From Nautilus pompilius (Eukaryota; Mollusca; Cephalopoda; Nautilida; Nautilidae): a DNA stretch of 64,000 bases. The notes under the pieces are model-generated. The model had not been told where the DNA came from. It made no database searches and saw only the letters and a program-made list of their open reading frames with translations. The DNA is taken from contig JACATO010001004.1 of NCBI GenBank assembly GCA_018389105.1, forward strand, positions 60,001-124,000, written 5' to 3'. Position 1 is the first letter of the stretch, and every line of letters begins with the position of its first letter. This document shows positions 35,790-49,109 of the stretch, in pieces. Made by a program: the position numbers and the translations under genes.

Positions 35790-35950
35790 TAAGCCATTCT
35801 AGAACTCTGGTTTTTTTCTTCGATGTGGGAGAAAACCGAAAAAGTGCCAGAAAAAGCTCACGCGACCGACCCGGGGGGGGGGGGGGCGGAAGAAGAGTGA
35901 CGACCTGGAATCGAACTTGTCGTCTAGTCCAGCATCTAAACACCGTTTTT
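35790..35950 (-). mobile_element. Candidate tRNA-derived SINE
   Basis: On the minus strand a tRNA-like head has GTTTAGATGCTGGACTAG (A-box-like) followed by AAGTTCGATTCCAGG (RNA polymerase III B-box, 35903-35917). Downstream is a 14-G run and then CGGTTTTCTCCCACATCG, a type of sequence common in invertebrate SINE bodies; the SINE near 41640 has a related CCGGTTTCC stretch. The left boundary is uncertain and no target duplication was identified. Confidence 0.5.
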
Positions 35951-36615
35951 TCTCCGTAAAACCATTCGTTTAAATTTAGAAAAAATGTGCCCTTTTATTG
36001 GAATTCTACACTAAACAAAGATATCGTCTCTTTCTTTAATAGCTGACATGGTTCTGGTGTCTTCTCGATTTAAAGTGAAGACCAGATAGCACGTGTCGAG
36101 AACGTACAAAAACATGATATCCAGTAGGCACGTAATGCGTGAAAGGGACGTCACTCCAGGGCGACTCAGTCGTAAAGACTGACGCCATTAACAAGGTGAG
36201 AGTTTCCGGCCAATGACAGAAGTACACGGATGCCATGAAGATTTGACCTTTGCATCGTGCAGTACCAAAAATGGCCAGAGTGGCGTATGGCTGTCCCTGA
36301 AGAACTCTTATCCATTTTCGTTATCTTTATTTTTATTCTTGCTGTCATCCAAAAAACAATTTAAAAAAAAAACACATTTACATTTAAACAAAAACAAAAA
36401 AAAAACTCTCTGAACTGCTTCTTTTTTTGGCAAAAGTTAAATACTCTTCTGACATGCGGCTAACCTCCACATCCGGTTCTCTTCCGTCTGGTATAGGAAA
36501 TTGACACCAGGGGTTTGGTTTCCTGTTTACGAACTATATGTTTATATGTATATAATAATTAATTACAAGGAACTCTTAGCATTAGATATCCTTCAAAAAA
36601 CGTGTGAATACGGTG
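35951..36615. other. Unassigned non-coding sequence
   Basis: No recognised feature. A-rich runs lie at about 36361-36406. Short overlapping frames on both strands at 36036-36413 are not recognised. Confidence 0.5.
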
Positions 36616-37424
36616 TCATCTCTCTCTCTCTCTGGTGACGTCACATCTCTCTGTAATAACGGTCATCTCTCTCTCTCTGGTGACGTCACATCTCTCTGTA
36701 ATAACGGTCATCTCTCTCTCTCTGGTGACGTCACATCCCTCTGTAATAACGTCATCTCTCTCTCTCTGATGACTTCACATCTCTCTGTAATAACGGTCAT
36801 CTCTCTCTCTGGTGACGTCACATCCCTCTGTAATAACGTCATCTCTCTCTCTCTCTGATGACTTCACATCTCTCTGTAATAGCGGTCATCTCTCTGTCTC
36901 TGATGACGTCACATCTCTCTGTAATAACGGTCATCTCTCTCTCTCTGGTGACGTCACATCTCTCTGTAATAGCGGTCATCTCTCTGTCTCTGATGACGTC
37001 ACATCCCTCTGTAATAACGTCATCTCTCTCTCTCTGATGACTTCACATCTCTCTGTAATAGCGGTCATCTCTCTGTCTCTGATGACGTGACATCTCTCTG
37101 TAATAACGGTCATCTCTCTCTCTCTCTGGTGACGTCACATCCCTCTGTAATAGCGGTCATCTCTCTCTCTCTGGTGACGTCACATCTCTCTGTAATAACG
37201 GTCATCTCTCTCTCTCTGGTGACGTCACATCTCTCTGTAATAGCGGTCATCTCTCTGTCTCTGATGACGTCACATCCCTCTGTAATAACGTCATCTCTCT
37301 CTCTCTGATGACTTCACATCTCTCTGTAATAGCGGTCATCTCTCTCTCTCTCTGATGACTTCACATCTCTCTGTAATAACGGTCATCTCTCTCTCTGATG
37401 ACGTCACATCTCTCTGTAATAACG

Positions 37425-37490
<66 letters not shown>
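36616..37490. repeat. CT-rich compound minisatellite with TGACGTCACAT core (array E)
   Basis: About 19 units of roughly 45 bases read GGTGACGTCACATCTCTCTG then TAATAACGGTCATC or TAATAGCGGTCATC and a CT tract. I count 12 exact TGACGTCA palindromes; other units carry TGACTTCA or, once, TGACGTGA. It ends in about 60 bases of pure CT. Plus-strand frames encode a repeating Ser/Leu-rich peptide that is explained by the repeat. Confidence 0.97.
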
Positions 37491-37492
<2 letters not shown>

Positions 37493-40400
37493 CGTAGTTT
37501 GCACAGCTTTCGCTAATTTCAGGAAACGTGTTCAGCAAATTTAACCTGAGGATAGTTTTTGCTCATTTGTCATCAATACTTTTAATTGTAGCAAGAAAGC
37601 CAGATTACAAATAGTAACGGCGGTATGCTGAAGCTGCAGGAAACCTTTCTATTTCTTTAACTTACAGGTATTTGTTATTAAAAATAATTTTCGGGGTAAA
37701 ATCCCCAACAGCTTTTGTTAACTTGCCTCATTTAAACCCTGATTAGCGACGACTTCTTACTTTATTATTTCTGGTATTAAGCTACAGAACCTATATGAAG
37801 AGTAAGTAATGCATCCTATGAGTGGGTGGTAAATAACCTGTACTTATTACCTCGTTGATTCGATTATTGACAAAGTCATTCAAATCTTTCCGTCTACCTT
37901 GGAGAAACGTTGTAGATATAATTTCCAAATATATTTTGGAATGAAGTATCTTCTTTAAATTATCGGTGACATATTTTTTTCGTAAAAAAAACAAAAAAAC
38001 AACAGAAGCAGAAAATGGAATTGGAAGAAAACTAATTTTTTAACCGTGCGGAAATATTTCCCTTAGCTTGGAAACCAGCGCCAGAATCTCTTCAAAGTAA
38101 AACGTATCTGCTCTCATCATCATCGTGGTTCACTCTGCTCACGGTTAAATATGAAACACAGATATTTTCAGATTTTATGTTTTATGGTTGGATGGCGGGA
38201 TAGTGTTGGGTTTTTGTTCTTCTCCCATCGACAGTCTCCCAGAAAGGGAAAGGTGTGGTGTGTCGACTTACTTAGATGCGGCTGGGGGCTCGCCAGAGTT
38301 CTTTATTTTCTTTATACAATTGGAAGGAAGCCGCAGAGCCGCGACAAGACGGTGAAGAGCGACAAATAGAACATCACCAAGAAGACTCCCGAACTCTCTA
38401 CCCTTTTTGCCAGCTACGGAGACATTATCATAATCTGTCCCGTTGCTGCGGAATTCGTAACCCATTCAGACGTCAACTCCGGGGCCTTGATGGGTTGGTT
38501 CATTCAAGTACCGTGTTAAATAGATAGCTGACAACAGCGTGTCTCCGACGTCTTAAATAGACGCTAGAAACCGTACACCGGCGGCTATAATTATAACCGC
38601 CTAAGTAACACACGTATTCATTCCCAGAAAGGGAGAGAGCGGCACGACATTAAAAAAGAGATTCTGTTCTCCTTTGTATTTTTACCTACTAATCTACGCT
38701 AGAACGAACAAAAATGTGGCTGCCGTAAACACGGTGGAGTAACGTTATCGGTAACTGCAGAAAATTCAAAAGCCGGGTTTCGTTTCTAGACGAAGACGCT
38801 AAGCCCAGACCGATCGCGCTAGTTACTCGCATGACCGCCAGGCGGCGGGCGGCCCGGCTCGTCGACGTTCGCGACGTCTTCGGTTGAAGGTTAGAAGCCG
38901 GTGTATCTTTGACGAAAATCGATGCTAAAACCATTGTTTGTTTGTTTGTTGTTTTTTTAAAGAATTTCTCGTAAGGTTAAGGTACCTTTAGGGGTCCCGC
39001 CGCGGAACGTCTCCGTTTTTGCCACGATGTAAAAAAAAAAAATTGATCACGAGGTCGCGGGACGACAGTGGCGCCCGCTGGTGAATTCGGGTCTGGCGAC
39101 GCGGAAACTGAGCAATCTCGACTGATTTAGACGACGGTAAGAGCGCCATCTCTGGATCCAGCTGAGATACCGACGTGGAGGAAGATACTACGCAGTTCCA
39201 TGATCAATTTCAATTTCTTTAAAAAATATAAATGAAAAAAAAAAAAAACACGAAAATTTATTTTCGTTTTAAAAAAAAAATCTATTACATTTTTAAACCA
39301 ATTAGGAAACATCGTCGGAACTGACGAGATGATGGCAAATGAGCAGTATGATCGGATTAAGGGGGATAACTCGAGTCATCAACTCAGATGAACAGCATCC
39401 GTTTTGACGCAAGGTGCGTCCATCACTGCTTAAATCTTGTGTAAGCGGAATACATTCGGCAAAACTGGAATCGGTCTCGGTGTGCAGCATTAGTTGTACT
39501 CAGGAAATAGCCGAAAATCAGTCGCGCGGTGTTGCTGGATGTAGCTTGGCACCAAAGTCGTTTTATAACCCATCTCCCGTTCACTGGTGACGTTATGCGT
39601 GTCACGTTGTTTCAGAACTTGGAAGGTTCCTTTCCTCCTTATTTCTTACATTTCGTTGACGCTCCCCCCCCCCATCCAGTGGATATCGAATAGCAGGTAC
39701 CCCGGCTGACAAATCAGCTCTACGGATAGCCGGGCTGCTCACTGGAACCCGAGATACAGGACGACGGCATTCTTTCCACGTCTCCCCCACCACCCTCCCT
39801 CCGCTTGTCGTGGCTGCTCTAACGAGTCCCCTTTGTTCCCACCCAGATCCGGAACGACGCGGTCCGAACGGCGCCGCGAAGAAAGTGAATATCGATTTCC
39901 CCGATAAGGTTGATGTTTTGGCATCGAGTGGGGGCGACGACGGCGGACCAGACCTGCCGGAAACTGCGTCTCTGGTGAGATCTCCGGAACGCACAGCCGC
40001 CGTGGGATCTCGAGGTTCCCGCAGATGGACCTACCCAAGACATCATTGACAATTACGCGCGGGTTTTTGCGGCCAGGCGTGTATTTACTGACAGTTTATC
40101 AACGAATCAATCAATCACATGGCGCCCTGCCATATTAGAACGGGCATCCTTCGATTTCACGGCTGGTACCGTGTACGCGAGAGCTTGTAACTGAACCGAG
40201 TCGCAGACCGTTGGAAAAGGGAGAAGCAGATATCCAGACGATAGACTATGTCGTGTAGTTAGTACCGCCCGGCACCAGCCGGTCAGTCAACGAACCATCG
40301 TAGCTATAGACCGTACCAACCAGCACCGACGGTTCACACCAAACTCAGCATCTTGATGATGGAGCGCCTGGAAGATTAGTCAACATCACGGAGTCTCGCT

Positions 40401-41620
40401 GCTGTCTCGTGAGAAAGGTTAGGCGCAGCCACAGAGTTTATCGTTAACCGTTACATCTGATTTGCCTGTTTTCCCCCCTTTTTTTTTCCTTTTTAAGGGT
40501 TTACGTTAAGCACAAAAACACGCGCATACCGCCGATTTCGCGTGGAAACTCGCGGTGGGGGAGGGGTCAATCGAGAAAATCCATGTCGGACGATAGGACA
40601 CCACCGTTCAGACGACTCTGCCACCAAGGATTGGTACGAGAAGCGAGAACTGAATGGTCCATAAATATTTGACACCGGCCAGCGGGCTACCTGTCCCGTA
40701 CCATTTGACGCCGGCGTAGGCCAAGAAAACGTCCGGTTTATTTACCGTCAACGTGGCCGACTCCACTGTTCACTGCGGGGCCTGGTCTCCGGTCCAGCTT
40801 CCCCCCCACCCCTGGGGATGACTCGCAGCCGTCGAGCACGCGAGCAGGACGCAGGCTGCTGCTGCCCATCAGGCTCTTATTCAGAGGCGTGTCTCAAGGA
40901 TCAGTTCTGGGTTGAGTCTCTTCCCGACACATTCACTGGAGAACCTTTCACCGATTACTCCTCGTCTCAGCCATTTCGTGTGAAATATGAGTTTCCCTAA
41001 AAAAACAGGCATCGGTGAAAGACAAGGGAACGCGAAAGGGTGAAAAGAAATCGCTGGAATTTTCCGGGGTGAGAAGCGACTTTAGTTTCTTCCGCCAGAG
41101 TCTTGTCCCTGACTCCGAGATCGCGAGGACACCTCACGGCCTTCGGCGAGAAGGGTGAAAGCGCGCGAGCAAGTAGTTCTCCAGGTACGGCCAGAGGGTC
41201 TGTTGAGGGAGCGGTCAAGAAGCAAGCCAGGCAAGAGTTAACCGCGGACCCTCCTCTGCCACAGGTAATCCCTGCTAGAAGGAAACGCGCACGGACTGGT
41301 ACAGAAAAGCATGTCGCTAAATCGACCGAGGGTCCGCATTTACGGCAGCCGGGCACATCACGTGCAATGCCGTCAATAGGGGGGCGTTTTAATATAACGA
41401 AGGAGAAAATTGGACTCTCAGATGGTTGTAGACTACTTAATCTATTTATATATATATTCATTTTTTAAAAAATTAATGTTGAAATATGTACTTCTGCACC
41501 AGAGAATGTAAAAAAAAGTTAGTCTACTTGTATCTATTTATTCATTATCCATGTTTATTTAATGGGTTATTGTGATTAGTTATTATTTGGTTTCTTTCCA
41601 TCTCCTTGTATTTTAATATT
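37491..41620. other. Unassigned non-coding sequence, GC-rich on the right
   Basis: AT-rich to about 38100, mixed to 39300, then CpG-containing and GC-rich at 39600-41400. A-run and T-run pairs occur around 39025 and 39231-39280. Frames of 130 (39602-39994), 121 (41103-41468) and 154 codons (40997-41461) lie on both strands over the same DNA; none resembles a known protein. A CpG-island promoter is possible but unsupported by motifs. Confidence 0.5.
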
Positions 41621-41629
41621 ATATAACCT

Positions 41630-41830
41630 GTAGCCCGGAACTAAACTGCTGGACTGCTAAGGTCGAGATCCTGAGTTCGAATCCTGATCGCGGAGCTGGC
41701 TTGGTTTGGCGTACTTCACTGGCTGGCATAGTCTTCTGCTCTAGCCGGCTGCGCGGGTTTTGCCCGGGTTTTCCGGTTTCCTTTTACATGTAAAAATGAA
41801 GAGTTCTTTTCGCTCGTTCTTCCCACGCTG
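41630..41830 (+). mobile_element. Candidate tRNA-derived SINE
   Basis: A tRNA-like head contains TAGCCCGGAACTAAACTGCT (A-box region) and GAGTTCGAATCC (B-box, 41673-41684). About 70 bases on comes GGGTTTTGCCCGGG then TTTTCCGGTTTCC, resembling conserved SINE body sequence in invertebrates. No poly-A or target duplication was pinned down, so the right end is approximate. A decayed tRNA gene is the alternative, but the acceptor arms do not pair convincingly. Confidence 0.55.
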
Positions 41831-44800
41831 AGAAGTGGTTGTACAACCAACGCAGTACATCACCACACGATTCTCCGCTCTGTAGCCACGACAGCAGTGA
41901 CCCGGGCGACCATACTTTAGCATATTACGGCAAAGTATGGCACAGTAGAGTGTAGAGGTCCAGGCCACTGTAGAAAATCCCCAGATGTGAGAAGTGTCCA
42001 TCTACCCGGTTCTTGAATTACTCCACACGACGACTACAGGCAACGGTCAGGAGTCCTAAGACAAAAGAAAGCTCTTTGGACCAAGATTTCCAGCTATAGT
42101 CGCGGTCTGCGTAAAGTTCAAGGACATAACATTACATCTGAAGGAACATCGGGGCAAAAAATCCTGTGGGGGGCCCTCCAGAGCCTCGCGCTCTCTAAAT
42201 ACGTATCCATGTGCATTGCATAGCTATTTACTTGTTTTACTATTATGTGAGGCCTAATTATAAGGAGTTTTGAAGGGGACGCTCGTGCTCCAGTGAGATG
42301 TCCTAGAAAAATAATATTTTGGTACCCAAGATAATGGTTTTGTGGCCTATTCCGAACCCTCGAGGGCTTCTGGAACTCTTCAAACTCCCAGAGAGTGGTA
42401 GGGGGATAGGTACGTGCCTAGTCTCGCCTTCTGACAGTTACAAAGCCGACTCTTTGCTAGTTTATGTCCAAGAAAGAAAAAAAGAAAAAACACGATCCAA
42501 CGACCCCTAAATACCGACTACCTCTGCTGACTTCAGATTTGTTAAAACGATCTCTCTCCCCCAAACTCGCCGGCAGTAGTGTATCCCTGATGACGCCATC
42601 GCTTCAGTTAGACTGCCAGGAAGAACCCGAAAGGCATAGCTCACCTATTCAAGGCGATGCGGAGCGTGTTCTGGTCCATTATGACAGCGATTAGAGATGG
42701 AGCTTTCTCTAGTGCAAGTACGAGGTCGTGATAAATTCGCACTTAGTTCATTAACTAATCTGTAGTGCTTCCTATCGGGTGCCCTAAGATTTTTTTTTAT
42801 TGAATCCTGATCCAGCCGGGGACAAATGAAGAGACAATCCGATAGACTTTAATGGAACGACAGCGAAGAAGTGCTGCTATCCGTCCCAACCCCCTCTGCA
42901 CCCGGCACGCCATATTATGAAAGGGATTGGGTTCGTAGATCGCCTGGTGGTATACGTTATGCACTATGAAAAATCAGCCAACGAGTCTATTATAGCTGTC
43001 GCTTGCTTCCGGTAACAGAAGACGTAATTTTTTTACGATTGTAATTGAACACCTCACATGTCGGATAATCCCAAGCCGGTGACCTTAATCTCTACTGTGT
43101 ACATGGGAGCTGTTTTAGATCCTAGAGCCAAAGAAAAATAAATAATAATAATATGAAACGTCGTATAACGATAGACAGAATTTGTTACTTATTTATTCAG
43201 TAATGGGAAGTAAAGTCCATCTTTATATGACATTTAAATAAAGATTTACAGATAAAAAAATCGCTTTATATGAATTTCGATGGCATAATGAAGATGCCTT
43301 TCTCCATTCCTCTTAAAAAGTAATGTTCACTTTATCCTTGACGAATGGCAGAGAGAACTAAATATAACAGCTTCTTTACAAGTCCACGCGAGGATCAAGC
43401 GGCACCAAAGACAACCGACTCCAAATATCTCACGGTCGGCCCCGAAGAGATATTTTGCCATTTGGTTCTTTATGCCGGCAATTAAAGATTAAGTAAAGTT
43501 GACATTTGGTCCAGAGAGCCGTGAGTGAAACCATCGATAAATATGTCAGCGGGATCGGTGTAATTCTGCATTCGCCATCTGGATAAGCAGATTTCGGCGA
43601 AGGGGGAGGAGAGATGGGGAGAGAAGGTTAGGCCGAGACGTCGCGGACCAGCTGCCTTCTTGTCGTCAGAACCGAGGCGAATGGGTTAATTCGCTCTGCG
43701 AGACCCAAGTAAAACGGAAAGCGCCTTTAAACTCCTGTTGATGATAGCTAAGACCGGAGCCTCCATCGCGAGGATTTCCACGGCGTCTAATTAGTCCTCG
43801 ATCTTTCCTCGCTGCGCCGGGGCCGAGAAATTTGCATTCCATTTAAAAATAAAAAAAATTTTTTTTTTAAAAATATCAATTAAAATCAGAGTGACGAGGT
43901 GCGCCTTGAAATGCGCGGTTCCTTGACAGCTGGGATGACAAAGGGAGAAAAGAAGAGGAAAAGATATCGGTATAATTACATAATTGCGTCTTTTGAAACC
44001 CGACGGAAATATTTGAAGGGCAAATTGTTTTTAATAATGTATTAATGATCTTGCCTGGATCTTTTATTCATTAGTCCTAGGTGGGCTGTTGATCGGATAA
44101 CTTTATTTTTCCAATGTACACCGCTCGTACTTGTTGGCATTAAAAATGCATTTCGTCGATTCAAGCATTAATCGACCCATTACCCATCCATTGAATGACG
44201 CTTAGCGAATTATGAGAGAGAGAGAGAGAGAGAGACTCAGTGCAACAGGAGGGTCTTCAGTGCTCCCCGCCATGTTTTACAAACGGCGGATATCGGTGCG
44301 CTTGCGCGAAGAGGAACCGTCTTTGATACACAGCAGAAGCCCATCCAGGTCGGACTTCTTAGAATCTGTTTTATTCGCGAAGTATATTAGCATCTCACGG
44401 CCGAGTTGGTTATTCGGAATGGCAAAGTGGAAGCTCGCGCGGCCATCATAGGGGAGGCGGGCTGATAAGGCAGTTTGGAGAAGATTATCTCCCCCTTATT
44501 GCACGGGCAGGTTTTGATGCTGGTGCCCGGTGGCACCTGACAAAAATAAGGGACTAAAATGGATCTGACCTTTGCACTTTGTGCGCTTTTCAGGTAGAGG
44601 TTAGATCTACTAGCGACGTGGGCGTGTCTCTGTGATAAGTCGGAACGGAAGCCATGTCAGGCAACCCACAGAAGAAATCAGGACGACATCCGTTCTGGTA
44701 AATCCACTGGGAACAGAAGCTTGAGAAACTGGTTTAGAATGTCACAAGTCTCTTTGTCAGAGAGGTTCGGTTTGAAAAGAAGGGTTTTGAATCATCGACG

Positions 44801-47068
44801 ACTTACGCCTTTCCCTGCCTTGCGAATTGACTGGCGACACTTGAAAAGATCTTCCCTCGCACATCTAACAGGCACCGTAAGTTTTCTCCAGCATCTACAG
44901 ATGGCTAACAACAGATCCCCGCCCGACGTTTTATCCCAGTGGTAAGCCATTTCAACCATCTCTTAGAAGAATCAAAGCTCACTGGCCTGAGAAGCTACGA
45001 AAGGTATCTGCCGATTCTAGTCAGACCATTCATCAAAGACAGCATTGTTTACCAGAATAGACAGTTAGTTGGTATTGTAGGTCTGAAGCGCCTGAAGTAA
45101 AACATTTTGGTTGCCAGTGAAAGCCGGGAGCGATCGAGAACGCCATTGAAATTGGTGCCGTCGGGCAAGAACTTGTCCGTCTACAAGTTGAGAGTGGTAT
45201 GTGCAGGGTTATTTATATCAGAGCGCTTGTGACAAAGGAGTCTCAAAAATTGTTACGAGAACTACATGGATAATTTAGAATGTTTTAAACATTAGTTCTG
45301 CTTAATATTTCTCATGGGAATCTGACTGAAGATCGGTAAAACGTATTTAAATTATTATAGACCTAATATGGTCAGTCATCAGTAGTCGTTAATTTTTCTT
45401 TCCACTTACCAAGAAATACAACTATTCGAGTATATAAATTAGTAAAATGTGCAATTGGTTACATAATAGAACACATTTGGTTAGTAACAGTGAGTAGCAA
45501 CCGGTTGATGGGATTATTGCTAATTAGCAAAGGCTCTCCGGCAGTTCAAAACAGTTATTGGTGTATAAACATGTTTTTACTATAAGCCTTCAAAGTCTGT
45601 AAATAAACAAAATTATCATATTCATGCGATAAGGTAGAGAGACACCTACTAGTTATTTTTTTTAAAACTAATATAAAGAACTTTGCCGTTTTTCTTGTGT
45701 TATCGCTCCGACTCGTTTGAGCTCTTGTTAGTTGCAGTTGCGTTCCGTTTCTAAGCGAGTTTTATCCGGGTACTCCGATTTCCCCCATACTTTTAATACG
45801 AGGTTGCTTTTTTTTTTTGTTTTTTGGAGCGGCTACTGTCGGAATGCATGGGACATATTCCTGCTGGGTATATTCTTTAAGTGCTGGGTGTCAGTTACAT
45901 GCCACAAACAAAGTTCACTTATACGGAATTATCTTTATTATGCTAAAGTACGTTTATTATATTCTAGCACGCATTGATGACTTAAAGTTTTGTTTTACAA
46001 TATAGTATATTTCATACGCAAAGCGTCCATAAACCATTTACACCTTTTTAAAAGGTGCTTAGCGACTGTACAGACGTACGGGGTCTTACACAATAAAGCT
46101 GTTAAAGCCAGACTCCTTTCAAGTTTTTCTTGCAGATCTTTGATACTAGATAGTCCATTTATCTTCACTGGCCTCTCCTCGCCACTAACCGTACATAAAG
46201 GGACCATACAAATGTATAAATCAGTCGTCACACTCCTCTCACAATTGAATTGCTTTTCATTTACAGCCAGTGACTCATTTCGAGAAAGAGCAACTTCCTC
46301 ACAAGGAACTGCGGTGCGTGTGTACGCTGGAAATATTGTATTAAGTCTATTTTTATTGACTTTCCCTCTCTCTCTCCATCTCTCCCCCCCCCTCTCTCTC
46401 TCTCTCTCCTGCCTGGCTTGCCTGCGCCGGCTTTATGCGCAGAGCGAGAAAGGAAAACCGGCTTATTGCATTTCGGATATGTGAGAAAACTTAAAGCCTT
46501 GTTTACCTGGCTCAGCGATAAGTTTGTGGAACTGGACGTGTGAACTAAAGCGGAACGCAATTCAAATAAACAGAGCCTCGACTCGACAATGAAGACATTG
46601 GATTGATCGCTAATGCAGTTATTCTTAAATACAGGCGGCGGCAGCGTCTACGACGATAAATAAACAAGCTCTCCTGGGGACGGTCTCTGGAGGTAATTTA
46701 GGTCTATGGAATTGATTATCCGCTGCAGGCGGAAACCTGCTGTAATTTGGGGTGCCGGCGGACGACTCCGAAGATACCAGCTCCGCTGTGCCGAGTCCGC
46801 AGGTCGCGGGAGACCGACTGGTTCACAATACCAGCAATTAGAGGGGCAGAGAGAGACTCCTCAAGGAGTCTCCAGATTTTTTTTTTTTTAAAAAAAGCCA
46901 ATGAAAAAAATATTAGTAAATCATCAAAATAAAAACATTCAAAGAAAGGATTCATCCAGATTTTTATGCAGCTGACTGATTATAATTCATTACGATTATA
47001 GTAAAAAAAAAAGAAAGAAAGAAGAACACGTGAGATAACCTTACATACAAAGTAAAAGATAATGCTCT
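41831..47068. other. Unassigned non-coding sequence
   Basis: Mixed composition. A short (GA)10 tract lies at 44212-44234, a CT-rich run at 46367-46410 and T-to-A junctions at 43850-43875 and 46867-46886. The stretch 43900-44210 is rich in ATTA/TAAT cores, resembling an enhancer, but nothing more specific can be said. The 164-codon plus-strand frame 45990-46484 is unrecognised and partly low-complexity. Confidence 0.5.
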
Positions 47069-48050
47069 TGACGTCAGCTTATATTAGGTGGGCACAGCTT
47101 TAACAGTGGGCACAGCTTTAATAGCGGTCACGTCAGCTTATATAATTGGTGGGCACAGCTTTAATAGCGGTCACGTCAGCTTATATAATTGGTGGGCACA
47201 GCTTTAATAGCGGTCACGTCAGCTTATATTTGATGGGCACAGCTTTAATAGCGGTCACGTCAGCTTATATAATTGGTGGGCACAGCTTTAATAGCGGTCA
47301 CGTCAGCTTATATAATTGGTGGGCACAGCTTTAATAGCGGTCACGTCAGCTTATATAATTGGTGGGCACAGCTTTAATAGCGGTCACGTCAGCTTATATA
47401 ATTGGTGGGCACAGCTTTAATAGCGGTCACGTCAGCTTATATAATTGGTGGACACAGCTTTAATAGCGGTCACGTCAGCTTATATAATTGGTGGGCACAG
47501 CTTTAATAGCGGTCACGTCAGCTTATATTTGGTGGGCACAGTTTTAATAGCGGTCACGTTAGCTTATATTTGGTGGGCACAGCTTTAATAGCGGTCACGT
47601 CAGCTTATATTTGATGGGCACAGCTTTAATAGCGGTCACGTTAGCTTATATTTGGTGGGCACAGCTTTAATAGCGGTCACGTCAGCTCATATTTGGTGGG
47701 CACAGCTTTAATAGCGGTCACGTCAGCTTATATTTGATGGGCACAGCTTTAATAGCGGTCACGTTAGCTTATATTTGGTGGGCACAGCTTTAATAGCGGT
47801 CACGTTAGCTTATATTTGGTGGGCACAGCTTTAATAGCGGTCACGTCAGCTTATATAATTGGTGGGCGCAGCTTTAATAGCGGTCACGTCAGCTTATATA
47901 ATTGGTGGACACAGCTTTAATAGCGGTCACGTAAGCTTATATTTGGTGGGCACAGCTTTAATAGCCGTCACGTCAGCTTATAGTGGGCACAGCTTTAATA
48001 TCGGTCACGTCAGCTTATATTTGGTGGGCACACAGCTTTAATAGCCGTCA
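47069..48050. repeat. 41/43-bp minisatellite with GGTCACGTCAG core (array G)
   Basis: About 23 tandem units contain GGGCACAGCTTTAATAGC, GGTCACGTCAGCTTATAT and a short spacer. Units with ATAATTGG spacers are 43 bases and those with TTGG or TTGATGG spacers 41 bases. The first unit carries an exact TGACGTCA (47069-47076); later ones have TCACGTCA, with TTAGC or TAAGC variants. Long units dominate the left part and recur near 47850-47910, while short ones fill 47520-47830. Plus-strand frames give a repeating peptide produced by the repeat. Confidence 0.97.
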
Positions 48051-49109
48051 GGGTTTCTTTTTTGAGACCGCAATAAAATATTTTTACAGAGTTCTGTTTT
48101 TATTCGTGAGAGTCAAACACACATCCGGCCGTAATTAATCCCCCCCCCTTCTCCAAAGAAAGCTGTGTCAGCCATCTTCTCCCTCCTTCCCTGTTCGTTA
48201 TCAGACTACAACACTCGGTCAGAACTCGCCGGCCCTTGACGACGACAGTTCAGCAAAGGAAACTCCGGTGAGGATGGAATTATATCGAACTTTCTAAGAC
48301 AGGGACTACCACCCTTTTAGTACGTAACAACAGACGCCGAACAGCAGTGGCGAGTTATCTCCCTTAACCATTGCACACTTCGTTTTTTTTTTTTTTTTTT
48401 TTACTTCCATATTCCGATAAGTTTCCCTCCTCCGATTGGACCTGTGTTCGGTTCTCACGCAGACTCCGGGTTAAGAGGCACTGAGCATCTATCACGCCGA
48501 TTGTCCGGTTACGGAGTTTAGTCGCTGCGCTGCCAACAAGTTGAGGACGACCCTGAAGACGCCGACAAAAAATTTTCTGAAACGTCGCCAGGTAATTTTA
48601 GGGCTGTGATCTCCCCTAACCCTCACCCCAACATATGACGTTTTACGGTCGTGTCGTCCACAGTCAGCAATATTAAGGTCTAAGATTATATAGGGCTCGG
48701 TCGACATCAGGAAAGAAAGGAGGCGGGCTATTTTCCATTTTTATTGGCATAATTAAACATGGATCTTTGCAGATGGTGGATAGGGTCCAGCGGAAACCAG
48801 TCTAAGAATTGTATCGATTCGAATGATCTGTTTTCCTGGGCGAGACTCCACACAATCCGTGTCGGTGGGGATACCTCACAATAAAGGGAACGATTTCATT
48901 GCTATTTTTTGGGGGGGTCAGGGTTAAAGTTGTATTATAATTAAATAAACAGCAAGAATCACTGGCTCGATTCGCCCCCCAAGGTTTTTTGCTAGTATTC
49001 CGCCGGTCTTCTTGGCCCCTTTTAGACGAGACACTGAATGCCAAGGCTGACCTCAGCGTCATCCCTGATCAAGCGTATCCGGCGATGGTTCAGGTGTACC
49101 CTGACGAGG
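48051..49109. other. Unassigned non-coding sequence
   Basis: A run of 20 T lies at 48383-48402. No recognised gene. A GGGGGG run is at about 48911-48917. Confidence 0.5.

Noticed and set aside
36604..37308. Ser/Leu-rich repeating frames as a secreted or membrane protein
   Set aside because: Frames follow the 45-bp unit exactly and break whenever unit length changes.
40997..41468. 154- and 121-codon frames on opposite strands as genes
   Set aside because: Both cover the same GC-rich DNA, where stop codons are rarer; neither resembles a known protein.
41630..41700. Functional tRNA gene
   Set aside because: B-box is good but the A-box spacing and acceptor stem do not pair convincingly, and SINE body sequence follows.
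47146..48041. Repeated MVGTALIAVTSAY-type peptide as a coding repeat
   Set aside because: Produced by the 41/43-bp minisatellite; 41-base units break the frame.
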